Part shown: piece by piece, positions 8,288 through 15,492 of the stretch
Numbering within the stretch: position 1 is the stretch's first letter
Layout of the letters: every line of letters starts with the position of its first letter
Source: Cellvibrionales bacterium UBA5860
Lineage (GTDB): Bacteria > Pseudomonadota > Gammaproteobacteria > Pseudomonadales > Porticoccaceae
Assembly (NCBI GenBank): GCA_002431545.1
Contig: DJFY01000040.1
Coordinates: forward strand, 7,031 to 26,356
Length of the DNA stretch: 19,326 bases
Direction: 5' to 3'
Position numbers and translations under genes: made by a program
The notes under the pieces: generated by a model
The model's input: the letters and a program-made list of their open reading frames with translations, nothing else
The model's database searches: none
What the model was told of the DNA's origin: nothing

Positions 8288-8328
8288 CGCCAAACCCTGC
8301 CTGGCGATCCACCGGGTTTTGTTTGGCG
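8288..8328 (+). terminator. Inverted repeat after purH, possible terminator
   Basis: CGCCAAAC (8288-8295) pairs perfectly with GTTTGGCG (8321-8328) around 25 bases. An alternative fold pairs AAACCC (8292-8297) with GGGTTT (8314-8319), followed by TGTTTGG. Either could end the dusB-fis-purH transcript, but no clean T-run follows the longer stem, so this is a tentative call. The rest of the 258-base gap to 8526 holds AT-rich text near 8380-8390 that could be a promoter, but no -35 fits well. Confidence 0.4.
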
Positions 8329-8486
8329 CTTTCTGTCAGGGCCTTTTTATCGCGACGCTTTGCGCCGCGAACTTTCGGCTAAAATTATACGTGCGGCGAT
8401 CAACCTGCCGCACCGGATAACTTCGACAGCGAGTGACGGCTGCGGCCCGCCGCGACAAATGTAGACTCGCTTAATAAACATAATGA

Positions 8487-8510
8487 CTTATTCCAGGCTC
8501 GCCTGGTAAG
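8487..8510 (+). promoter_or_regulatory. Palindromic hairpin just before the LLM oxidoreductase ribosome site
   Basis: CTTA-TT-CCAGGC-TC-GCCTGG-TAAG forms a near-perfect palindrome. The core CCAGGC/GCCTGG (8493-8498 and 8501-8506) is exact, and the outer CTTA/TAAG pairs across a two-base bulge. It ends three bases before the Shine-Dalgarno GGGGAA at 8514-8519. It could be a repressor operator or an RNA hairpin limiting ribosome access; the sequence does not decide between them. Confidence 0.4.
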
Positions 8511-8526
8511 CGCGGGGAACAACAAA

Positions 8527-9543
8527 ATGAAAATCGATGGCAGCTTCAGTTTTGGCGATCAACTGGATGATATAGACGATATCAAAGCGCGTTATCGGGA
8601 GTTCGAGCAGCTCGGTTTCGACGGCGTCGTCACCGCTGAAATTCAGAATGATCCTTTCCTCATCGTCGGCATGGGCGCGAATGCAACATCTAATGTCGAG
8701 CTACGCACGGGCATCGCGGTCGCCTTCGCACGCAGCCCAATGACAACGGCCTACTCCGCGCACGACCTCAATGCATTTTCCCGCGGGCGTTTTACCCTGG
8801 GCCTCGGCTCCCAGATCCAGGCCCATATCACCAAGCGATTCGGCATGCCCTGGCACGGCCCGGCCCGGCAGATGTCGGAATTTATACGCGCCCTGCACGC
8901 CATATGGGATAACTGGTATGACCGGGCAGCACTGAATTTTCGCGGAGAGTACTACCGTCACACATTGATGACACCGGATTTCACGCCAAAGAATATACAG
9001 TACGGTCGCCCCAAGGTAGTGATGGCTGCGGTCGGACCCTTGATGATCAAAACCTCGGCCGAAGTTGCCGACGGCATTATCGTGCACACCTTTGGCACGC
9101 AAAAGTATCTCGAGGAGGAAATTCTTCCCAGAATAGAAACGACGTTGACCGAAAATGGCCGCGCCCGGCGCGATTTCGAAATCTCCTTTCCACCTTTCGT
9201 GGTAACCGGCGATACCGAAGAAGCCTTCGAAGCTGCCAAAACCCAGGTCCGTTATCGCCTGTCATTTTATGCGTCGACGCCAGCTTACAAACCGGTGCTG
9301 GCCTGTCACGATTGGCAGGACTTGCAACCAAAACTCAATCAATTGTCGAAGAATAACGGCTGGGAAAAAATGCCTGCCCTGATTGATGACGAGATGCTGG
9401 AAACCTTTGCTGTCGTTGGCGAACCTCTGGATGTCGCGAAAAAAATCAAAACCCGCTACGGTCGTCTGGTGGATCGAATCACGCTGGAGAATCATCTCCC
9501 CGAATCACTCCTGAGTCAGCAAATGGCAATCATTCGCGGCTGA
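8527..9543 (+). CDS. LLM-class flavin- or F420-dependent oxidoreductase (MSMEG_2256-like)
   Basis: Bacterial luciferase-like TIM-barrel oxidoreductase of 338 residues. The opening MKIDGSFSFG, the segment FDGVVTAEIQNDPFL, RTGIAVAFARSPMTTAYSAH and FTLGLGSQIQAHI are typical of the subfamily named after Mycobacterium MSMEG_2256 (TIGR03617 type), which is predicted to use coenzyme F420. The cofactor cannot be read from the sequence: most gammaproteobacteria make no F420, so FMN is a real alternative. The substrate is unknown. GGGGAA seven bases before the ATG is a strong ribosome site. The gene stands alone between purH and a convergent amidohydrolase, with its own upstream palindrome and a shared terminator. 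Confidence 0.88.
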   Translation: MKIDGSFSFGDQLDDIDDIKARYREFEQLGFDGVVTAEIQNDPFLIVGMGANATSNVELRTGIAVAFARSPMTTAYSAHDLNAFSRGRFTLGLGSQIQAHITKRFGMPWHGPARQMSEFIRALHAIWDNWYDRAALNFRGEYYRHTLMTPDFTPKNIQYGRPKVVMAAVGPLMIKTSAEVADGIIVHTFGTQKYLEEEILPRIETTLTENGRARRDFEISFPPFVVTGDTEEAFEAAKTQVRYRLSFYASTPAYKPVLACHDWQDLQPKLNQLSKNNGWEKMPALIDDEMLETFAVVGEPLDVAKKIKTRYGRLVDRITLENHLPESLLSQQMAIIRG

Positions 9544-9663
9544 GTGTTAACTATTAACGTCTCACTCGAGATCACGTGGTTACTTTCTCGGGAATAAACA
9601 GATGAATACAAATAGAACTATTTCGGAGGCGTTAGTGCACTAGCAGCTTCACCTCGAACCATG

Positions 9664-9693
9664 AAAAAAGCCAGCTTTTCTGCTGGCTTTTTT
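9664..9693. terminator. Bidirectional Rho-independent terminator
   Basis: AAAAAAGCCAGC and GCTGGCTTTTTT form a perfect stem around the loop TTTTCT (9676-9681), with A-runs and T-runs on either side so that it works in both directions. It sits between the convergent oxidoreductase gene (ends 9543) and amidohydrolase gene (ends 9717). The 120 bases before it contain no gene-sized frame. Confidence 0.92.
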
Positions 9694-9716
9694 CTGTTTA
9701 AAACACCGTGAAAATA

Positions 9717-11426
9717 CTACATGGCACCGTGGCGAAGTAGTTTACCGGAGTAGTTGTGAGTTTCCTCATCGTGGTCGATAGTGACCTCTCCGTTTACCAA
9801 AATATAGTCGTAACCCTTGGCACGCTGGATACGACGCCATTCGCCTGCCGGCATGTCATGGACTATCTCGCCGTCCAGGATCTCCAGGTTCTCGTAGTCA
9901 TAAACCACGATGTCGGCTGGCGCGCCTTCGACCAACGTGCCGCGATTCTTAAACCCGGCCAGCGCTGCCGGCAAGGCACTGAGCCGCCAATGCACTTCTT
10001 CAAGAGTCAACATATTGTGCTCGCGCACATATTTGGCAATGGCTTCCGTCGGGAAGCGACCGGCGGTGAGGAAACGGGTATGGGCTCCGCCATCGGAAAC
10101 GCCAAAAGTGACATAAGGATCGTCGATGATTTCCTTCATGTACTCTAGGTTGCCGGCATTGGGCAACATGGCGAAGAACTCGGCCTTCAGGTTTGTGCCG
10201 ACGGCAATATCCAGCATCGCATCAACAGGATCGACGCCCATCTTCTCCGCGATCAAGCTGACCTTGTGATCCTTGTACTCGGTGAAGTTGTCCGAGTTTG
10301 GCCGTACCAGCACCACTTCCTCGATAGGACCGGTAGCAGAAAAACCCGGCGGATCATTTTTCAGCCGCTCGCGTAATTCCGGGTCGGCCATTTTGCGCAT
10401 CTTATCTTCGTGACTGCCGGTCGTCGCTTCGCGCCAGGAATCGGAGTCATCCCACAGGTTCCACTCGTCCAACGCGAAGGTAAATCCGCAGTCCGTGGTA
10501 AGGCCCTGGCCATAAACCTTGTTACCACGTCCATGGCACTCGCTCAGCCACTTCAGTGTATCCCGGTGCACGCTGGGATCGTCAGCCACCGCCTGCACCA
10601 CGTTGTAAAGCAGGGGTCGGCCACTCACCTCCGCCAACTCCTCCATATGGGCACGGTCCTTCTCCGGATCGTTACCGCTAAGCATAGTGACCTGCATAAA
10701 ACCTTCATTACGCTTGGCCAGCACCCGCGCCAGCGCAATCGCAGTTTCATCGTGCATAACATCTGTCGGCATGGGTGACCCGTCAAAGTCGCGCTGCACA
10801 TCGGCGCCACAGCCTGGCAGCAGGCGCTGGGCCGACCAGCCGCAGCCACCTGCGTCCATGGATTCCTCCAGCATGGCACAGAGTCGCGCTTCCTCTTCCG
10901 GTGTCGGTTTGTCTCCAGCTTTGGCACGATCAAAACCAAGAACTTCGATCAACATGGGAACCAACGGCACATAGGGAAGAATATTGATGGCCTTGGGTGC
11001 CCGTTCAACACTGTCGAGATATTCGGGAAAAGTAACCCAGTCCCAGGGCATGCCTTCTTTCATAGAGTCAAAGGGGATGGCTTCGATGCGCGTCATGGAT
11101 AACATGGAGCGCTCGCGCGATTCCGGTTGACACGGCGCGAACCCGAAGCCGCAGTTACCTATCACTACCGAGGTGATGCCGTGCCAACTCGACAGCGAGC
11201 AATAAGGGTCCCAGAACAATTGCGCATCGTAATGGGTATGCAGGTCGATAAACCCTGGGCAGACATGCTTGCCTTCGGCATCAATGACCTTGTCGGCATC
11301 GGACGCGTCCAGCCGGCCGATCTTGGCGATAACACCGTCTTTAATACCGATATCGCCTTTGTAGCGCGGTATTCGCGTGCCATCAAAAATGATGCCGCCT
11401 TTGATAATAGTATCGTAAGTTGCCAT
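9717..11426 (-). CDS. Amidohydrolase, N-acyl-D-amino-acid deacylase-like (COG3653 type)
   Basis: Metal-dependent hydrolase of 569 residues, larger than typical D-aminoacylases (about 480). The beta-sandwich start is MATYDTIIKGGIIFDGT; the strand-1 metal motif is DLHTHYDAQLFWDP with His63 and His65; Cys92 in IGNCGFGFAP matches the metal-binding cysteine of D-aminoacylase, and Asp445 in VSDGGAHTRF the catalytic aspartate. At the expected places of the two further metal histidines the sequence reads FMQVTML (about 243-249) and GRPLLYNVV (about 269-277), so both appear to be missing. The C-terminus (GAPADIVVYD, then ILVNGEV) is normal. The start ATG at 11426 is preceded on the minus strand by AGGAG. 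Substrate unknown; D-amino acid, hydantoin-like or other amide are all possible. Confidence 0.88.
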   Translation of the reverse strand: MATYDTIIKGGIIFDGTRIPRYKGDIGIKDGVIAKIGRLDASDADKVIDAEGKHVCPGFIDLHTHYDAQLFWDPYCSLSSWHGITSVVIGNCGFGFAPCQPESRERSMLSMTRIEAIPFDSMKEGMPWDWVTFPEYLDSVERAPKAINILPYVPLVPMLIEVLGFDRAKAGDKPTPEEEARLCAMLEESMDAGGCGWSAQRLLPGCGADVQRDFDGSPMPTDVMHDETAIALARVLAKRNEGFMQVTMLSGNDPEKDRAHMEELAEVSGRPLLYNVVQAVADDPSVHRDTLKWLSECHGRGNKVYGQGLTTDCGFTFALDEWNLWDDSDSWREATTGSHEDKMRKMADPELRERLKNDPPGFSATGPIEEVVLVRPNSDNFTEYKDHKVSLIAEKMGVDPVDAMLDIAVGTNLKAEFFAMLPNAGNLEYMKEIIDDPYVTFGVSDGGAHTRFLTAGRFPTEAIAKYVREHNMLTLEEVHWRLSALPAALAGFKNRGTLVEGAPADIVVYDYENLEILDGEIVHDMPAGEWRRIQRAKGYDYILVNGEVTIDHDEETHNYSGKLLRHGAM

Positions 11427-11950
11427 TTCTCATCTCCTGTATCAGTAAAGAGGGCATTACCCCAAAAAATCGATTCAGTGACGGCGGGCACGAGCTTTGC
11501 GCTGGCTTATTTTGGCCTTCGCAGCGTTATTGTTACCACGCCTGCCACATATATTTTTGCCGTTTCGTGCGGCTATTATCTTGTCTCGACCGCAGCTGTC
11601 TAATCTTGTTAATCCCGAGACTACTTTCACCATCGCCTTGCGCCGGCGACGGTACACCAGACCACTTACCGGGCGTTTTTGTTAGCTTGCTCGCCTCCTA
11701 AGGTAACCGCGAGAGGCCGCAAGTTGTAACGTGGCCGCTCCCCGGGGGACATCAGCTATCACCTGGTTATTTTTAATTTCTCATGATGCCGTGTTTATTA
11801 AAGGTAATGCTTTAACACAACGCATACAAGGATTGGAATGGCAGTAAACAATCAGTTTTTTATAACCAACTCGAACCCGTAGACTAATCTAAAGGCTGAC
11901 AAGCGGTGAGTATGATCTGCCAATAGTAGGTTTGATCTATCTGGAGTCGG
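11427..11950. other. 524-base spacer without a convincing gene
   Basis: This region separates the amidohydrolase gene from the predicted lipoprotein gene, both on the minus strand, and should hold the amidohydrolase promoter. Only short frames occur. It includes an 8-base CCCCGGGG, AT-rich text at about 11770-11870, and on the minus strand an AGGAGG (about 11696-11701) that has no start codon at usable distance. No transposase remnant, tRNA or clear terminator was seen. Confidence 0.6.
11475..11633 (-). CDS. Possible small very basic protein (doubtful)
   Basis: A 52-residue frame starting at ATG 11633 ends 48 bases before the amidohydrolase start, on the same strand. It is rich in Lys and Arg, especially at the end (AAKAKISQRKARARRH). 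A GTG 24 bases further up (11657) would lengthen it with MYRRRRKA. AAGG lies only two bases before the ATG, too close for a normal ribosome site. I recognise no family. It may simply be a chance frame in a long spacer. Confidence 0.2.
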   Translation of the reverse strand: MVKVVSGLTRLDSCGRDKIIAARNGKNICGRRGNNNAAKAKISQRKARARRH

Positions 11951-12583
11951 CTAGAACGCCCGCTTTACGGTACCGGAATCAAGCCCCTGTAGCGGGCCCA
12001 GCGGTTTTTTTCGAATCTCCTCACCACTGATATAAGGCTCGCCACTCCACAACTTGTAAACGACGATGCCGTCATTAATGACGATCAAAGCGTTAAAGGA
12101 CCACCCGGAGCGCAGCGTGCGACGCTTTATCGTCATCCAGTCGAGCGCCACATTGCCTACACGCTTGCGCTTGTGCCTTGATGGGTGCGCCTCGTAGGCG
12201 ATGCACTTGACGCGGGAGTTGATGCACAGACCGATTCCCGGGTCGAGATCATTGAGCGTAATACCATCGTTGGGCATGAACCGCTGAATGATATCGAGAT
12301 AGGAAAGAATGCGAATATTCGGTTGCGTGTAAGGATCAAAGCCGAGTGCCTTCAGCTCTTCCAGCGTTGTCTCGTAGGGTTTGATCTTCTCATAGTCGGC
12401 AAAAGCCTGTTGAAAGGAATCCCAGCGGGACCGGGTATTGTCTTCTTCCCGGGGCAGTGGATTACCGCAGCCACCGAGAGTCGACAACAACCACAGTACT
12501 AGCAAAGGCCCGAGCACCCGCCGACAACTATCCAAACGCAAGAAAATACGTTTACGACAGCGCGGTCCGGGTTTTATCGGCAA
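11951..12583 (-). CDS. Predicted lipoprotein, conserved hypothetical
   Basis: A 210-residue frame from a TTG at 12583. The N-terminus is basic, then hydrophobic (VLGPLLVLWLLSTLGGC), with a lipobox LGGC that puts the lipidated cysteine at residue 39; the following residues GNPLP give no inner-membrane retention Asp at +2. The 38-residue leader is long, so a later start (TTG or GTG at residues 15, 17 or 23) is possible; none has a good ribosome site. The mature part has IKPYETTLEELKALGFDP, reminiscent of the SmpA/OmlA (BamE-like) motif, and ends with a compact domain around WSFNALIVINDGIVVYKLW. The function is unknown. It lies 55 bases after the PilZ gene, probably on the same transcript. Confidence 0.75.
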   Translation of the reverse strand: MPIKPGPRCRKRIFLRLDSCRRVLGPLLVLWLLSTLGGCGNPLPREEDNTRSRWDSFQQAFADYEKIKPYETTLEELKALGFDPYTQPNIRILSYLDIIQRFMPNDGITLNDLDPGIGLCINSRVKCIAYEAHPSRHKRKRVGNVALDWMTIKRRTLRSGWSFNALIVINDGIVVYKLWSGEPYISGEEIRKKPLGPLQGLDSGTVKRAF

Positions 12584-12638
12584 AAGGACAATCTCACAGG
12601 TTGGGCTTCACAGATAGCGAACATAGCAGCCCTAAAGA

Positions 12639-12986
12639 TTAAGCGGCCACCCCATAGGCTTTTGCCGCCTGCAACAGCGCCAGACGATCGGTCGGTTCTA
12701 TGGCGACGATCTCGCATCCGGTAGTTTGTTGTTTGGGCTTGTCGGAATCGGGCCTCTGCCAGGCAACTCGAACACCGACATCAACGGCGACGTCGCCGCG
12801 CGTCGGGTGGGGAAAACGAATACTCAGAATACGTCGCGACCGCGGTGGCAGTGCGCCGTTGGCATACATCATAAACCCGTTTGTCGATATATTGCCGACG
12901 TAGCCAATATCCGTGCTCGTGGCCAGGTCGCGCACCTTGGCCAGCGCCAGGAAAGTCGTTCGCGGAGCTCTTTTGACGTTGGGCAA
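12639..12986 (-). CDS. PilZ-domain protein
   Basis: Short single-domain protein of 115 residues, the usual size of stand-alone PilZ proteins that bind cyclic di-GMP. It opens with VKRAPRTTF and has NISTNGFMM at 31-39, the (D/N)xSxxG half of the ligand motif (Asn31, Ser33, Gly36). The RxxxR half reads KRAPR, with lysine in place of the first arginine, so binding may be weakened. The only start in frame is TTG at 12986: no ATG, GTG or other TTG occurs between it and the preceding in-frame stop. TTATAC lies about 15-20 bases before it on the minus strand and no ribosome site is visible. It sits between the MATE gene (119 bases upstream) and the lipoprotein gene. Confidence 0.8.
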   Translation of the reverse strand: MPNVKRAPRTTFLALAKVRDLATSTDIGYVGNISTNGFMMYANGALPPRSRRILSIRFPHPTRGDVAVDVGVRVAWQRPDSDKPKQQTTGCEIVAIEPTDRLALLQAAKAYGVAA

Positions 12987-13105
12987 AGCTGCGGTCTGCG
13001 TATAAGTTAGATTGGACAGATAATAACCAAGGGCAACGGGGGAGCCAAGTTTTTTCCCGCGACGACAGATACATTACACATTTTCCCGCCGCGTTTTCCC
13101 GACAG

Positions 13106-14491
13106 TCATCGTTCGGTACATGCTTCAGAGATCGCACGGCGGGAGGTGGCCGCAACGCGAGCGGTGGTCAAGCAGGACACCACAACCAACGTGATCAGCA
13201 TACCTACCCAGAATCCCTCTACACCGCGCGGACTGCCCAAATGCGGCGTCAGTGCCAGTGTGTAGGAGAGCGGAAACCCGATCAACCAATATCCGGTCAC
13301 CGCCAGCACGACGGTGATGCGGGTGTCTTTATAACTGCGCAAGGCGCCGTTCCCGGCGACGTTGATCGCATCGAAGACGCGAAACCCTGCGGCATAAACC
13401 AGCAGGTGTGCAGCCAACTCACGCACCGCCGGATCAGGCGAAAACAGCCTGGCAATCTCATGTCGAAAGACCACTACCAAGGCGGCTTGTACCAGGGCGA
13501 TGGCCGCAGTCAAGGCGATGCCAGAAAAACACATCCGCCGGGCCAGTATCGGCTGCTGACGACCCAGTTCATGTGCGCTCAGCACTGAGATCGCCTGTGA
13601 TATCCCCAGAGGCACGACAAACATGGCCCAGTCAAAAGAAATCGCCACCGAGTGCCCGCTGACAACGATAGCACCGAGATGGGCGACGAACAGCGGAATC
13701 AGTAAAAAATAGCCGCCCTCAGCAAGTATCGCGCCACCAATGGGCAAGCCGACGCGCAAGGTTTCTTTACAGACCGATAAATCAAACCGCTTGAACGGCA
13801 CCAACAAGCTTAAGCCGCTAAGCAACTGTGAATATCTTGCGTAACACCACTGGCTCAGGACGATAAACGTCGAAACGCCGAGTGTGGCCCACCCACAACC
13901 CGCGCCCCCCATCGCGGGCAGATGCCACTTACCAAGGACCAGAGCAAAGTCCAGCGGAATATTGATCAGAAACCCCGCCACATTAAATACCATCGCGGCA
14001 CGAGCCTGGCCAACACTTTCAAAAGTCGTGCGAATCGCAATCAGAAAGGGAAGTAAAAAAGCGGTACCCGCCATAGGCAGAAGATAGCCCCTCGTCGCCG
14101 CGGCAACGGCGGCATCGATATCCAGAACCGGAACAAACCAAAAACCGACACCAATAAATACAGCGCCGACCAAGCCCAGAGGCAGGCTCAGCCACAGGCA
14201 ATTTTGAAACTGTCGGCGCAGGGCCTCGACTCGACCGGCACCATAATGCTGACCAACGAGAGGTCCGTTAGCCAGCACGATGCCGATAACGAGCATGATC
14301 GACAGGTTGAATATCGTACTGCCAAGGGATACGGCAGCAAGTTCATTGGTACCCGCCCAGCCAGAGACGATGATGTCGGTGACACTCATACCCACGATCG
14401 CCAGTTGGCCGACCGTGATGGGCAAGGCCAAGCGGACGAGTTGTCCCAAGCCCCGACGAAAAGCCGGCGGGTTCGAAGATTCTGCGTGCAA
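13106..14491 (-). CDS. MATE-family multidrug efflux transporter (NorM-like)
   Basis: Inner-membrane cation-coupled exporter of drugs or dyes. The 461 residues form about twelve hydrophobic segments in two homologous halves. The first half opens with LGQLVRLALPITVGQLAIVGMSVTDIIV, a typical MATE helix 1, followed by LVGQHYGAG in the first loop; the second half opens with LRVGLPIGGAILAEGG and repeats the pattern at SVLSAHELG. The start is a TTG at 14491; an ATG seven bases upstream is out of frame. The ribosome site is weak. The substrate cannot be inferred. It leads a minus-strand run with the PilZ and lipoprotein genes and is divergent from the DoxX gene. Confidence 0.92.
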   Translation of the reverse strand: MHAESSNPPAFRRGLGQLVRLALPITVGQLAIVGMSVTDIIVSGWAGTNELAAVSLGSTIFNLSIMLVIGIVLANGPLVGQHYGAGRVEALRRQFQNCLWLSLPLGLVGAVFIGVGFWFVPVLDIDAAVAAATRGYLLPMAGTAFLLPFLIAIRTTFESVGQARAAMVFNVAGFLINIPLDFALVLGKWHLPAMGGAGCGWATLGVSTFIVLSQWCYARYSQLLSGLSLLVPFKRFDLSVCKETLRVGLPIGGAILAEGGYFLLIPLFVAHLGAIVVSGHSVAISFDWAMFVVPLGISQAISVLSAHELGRQQPILARRMCFSGIALTAAIALVQAALVVVFRHEIARLFSPDPAVRELAAHLLVYAAGFRVFDAINVAGNGALRSYKDTRITVVLAVTGYWLIGFPLSYTLALTPHLGSPRGVEGFWVGMLITLVVVSCLTTARVAATSRRAISEACTER

Positions 14492-14706
14492 GAGACATCC
14501 AGTGGGAAAAACCGCGATTTTCCCGGATTTTATCCAGCATCACTAGCCCGGGATAAGACCACTGAGACCGTCTCGCCCTGCACGGCCCGCCCCACACACA
14601 GCGGCAAGTTGGGCTAATGGAATTATTTTCGCGCCGACGCCTCTAAAGCGAAACCGCGAAACCGGCATGGATTCCGGAAAAACAATAGCAACAATGGCGA
14701 ACTCAT
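14492..14706. promoter_or_regulatory. Divergent MATE-doxX spacer with inverted repeats
   Basis: This 215-base spacer must hold the promoters of both divergent genes. It contains TTATCC (14530-14535) paired with GGATAA (14551-14556), the palindrome GAGAC-C-GTCTC (14564-14574), and a tandem copy of GCGAAACC (14648-14655, 14656-14663). TAAAAT on the minus strand near 14526-14531 could be a -10 for the MATE gene. No full promoter is convincing. Confidence 0.35.
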
Positions 14707-15351
14707 ATGAATTCACTGATCAGCGCATACCAGACTTTCCATCGCGGTATATTTGACCGCCTGGAAAAGCTCGACGGTCTGCCTCCACTTTTATTCCGCT
14801 TGTACCTGGCTCCTATCATGATCGCAGCCGGCCTGCACAAGTTTCACAATTTCGACGATATGGTGAACTGGTTTGGCAGCGACTGGGGGCTGGGTTTGCC
14901 GGCGCCGACGGTCATGGTATTCCTCGCCGCATTCGCGGAGCTTATTGGCGGCATTGCCTTGCTGGTCGGTCTCGCTGTGCGCTGGTTTTCTATCGCGCTT
15001 ATCATCGCTATGGTCGTCGCCATGGCGACCGTACACTGGGAACACGGGTGGTTCGCAATAGCGCCCAGTGACCCCTCCACAAGTACCGCAAAAGTACTCG
15101 CAGACACGGGCGTTGAAGCGGCCAAACAAAGCCTCGAAAACAGTGCGGAAGTAGGAAAACGGCTGGATGCTGCAAGAGGTATCCTGCGCGAACACGGCAA
15201 CTACGGGTGGCTTACTGAAAAGGGCAGCTTCGTTGTACTGAATAACGGTATCGAGTTCGCAGCCACCTACACACTCATGCTCCTTAGTCTCTTGTTCACC
15301 GGTGGCGGCCGTTATTTCAGCCTGGATTACTGGCTAAAGCGACTGTTCTAA
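14707..15351 (+). CDS. DoxX-family membrane protein, HvfX-like
   Basis: Membrane protein of 214 residues with four hydrophobic segments (about 26-45, 65-87, 90-107 and 182-198). The opening LFRLYLAPIMIAAGLHKF, then DDMVNWFGSDWGLGLPAP, MATVHWEHGWFAIA, EHGNYGWLTEKGSFVVLNNG and the ending GGGRYFSLDYWL follow the pattern of HvfX proteins, DoxX-family members associated with copper-binding RiPP (HvfA/bufferin) clusters. None of the usual partners (a Cys-rich precursor, a DUF692 HvfB or an HvfC) is in the window. The start ATG at 14707 has only a weak ribosome site. DoxX family membership is firm; the HvfX label is from motif memory and its role without partners is unknown. Confidence 0.82.
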   Translation: MNSLISAYQTFHRGIFDRLEKLDGLPPLLFRLYLAPIMIAAGLHKFHNFDDMVNWFGSDWGLGLPAPTVMVFLAAFAELIGGIALLVGLAVRWFSIALIIAMVVAMATVHWEHGWFAIAPSDPSTSTAKVLADTGVEAAKQSLENSAEVGKRLDAARGILREHGNYGWLTEKGSFVVLNNGIEFAATYTLMLLSLLFTGGGRYFSLDYWLKRLF

Positions 15352-15429
15352 TTTGTCAAACGCGCCAGGCGGCCCGAGCTCTACGCACTCTACCCTCCTC
15401 CCCACAGGCAGGCTCGACAAGCGACGCTG

Positions 15430-15438
15430 TGCTACAAT
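15430..15438 (+). promoter_or_regulatory. Extended -10 promoter of the DEAD-box helicase gene
   Basis: TGC-TACAAT (15430-15438) is an extended -10 element with five of six consensus bases. No -35 box at 16-18 bases is recognisable, as is common for extended -10 promoters. The start point would lie near 15445, giving a leader of about 50 bases that contains the small hairpin CCGGG-CAGCTT-CCCGG (15454-15469). Confidence 0.55.
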
Positions 15439-15492
15439 CCGCCCTTTTTTGTTCCGGGCAGCTTCCCGGTTAAGTGGTCTTCGGGAAAATTC

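Noticed and set aside
8222..8464. 80-codon frame after purH
   Set aside because: It starts inside purH, runs through the inverted repeat, and shows no recognisable protein features.
11497..11685. 62-codon plus-strand frame with a hydrophobic start in the long spacer
   Set aside because: No ribosome site, no family resemblance, and it overlaps the equally doubtful minus-strand frame; kept only as spacer.
12781..13155. 124-codon minus-strand frame across the PilZ/MATE gap
   Set aside because: It overlaps both the PilZ gene and the MATE 3' end in another frame, and its sequence shows no domain; a shadow frame is simpler.
15414..15419. TCGACA as a -35 box for the helicase promoter
   Set aside because: Although close to consensus, it is only 13 bases from the -10 element, too short for a sigma-70 promoter.
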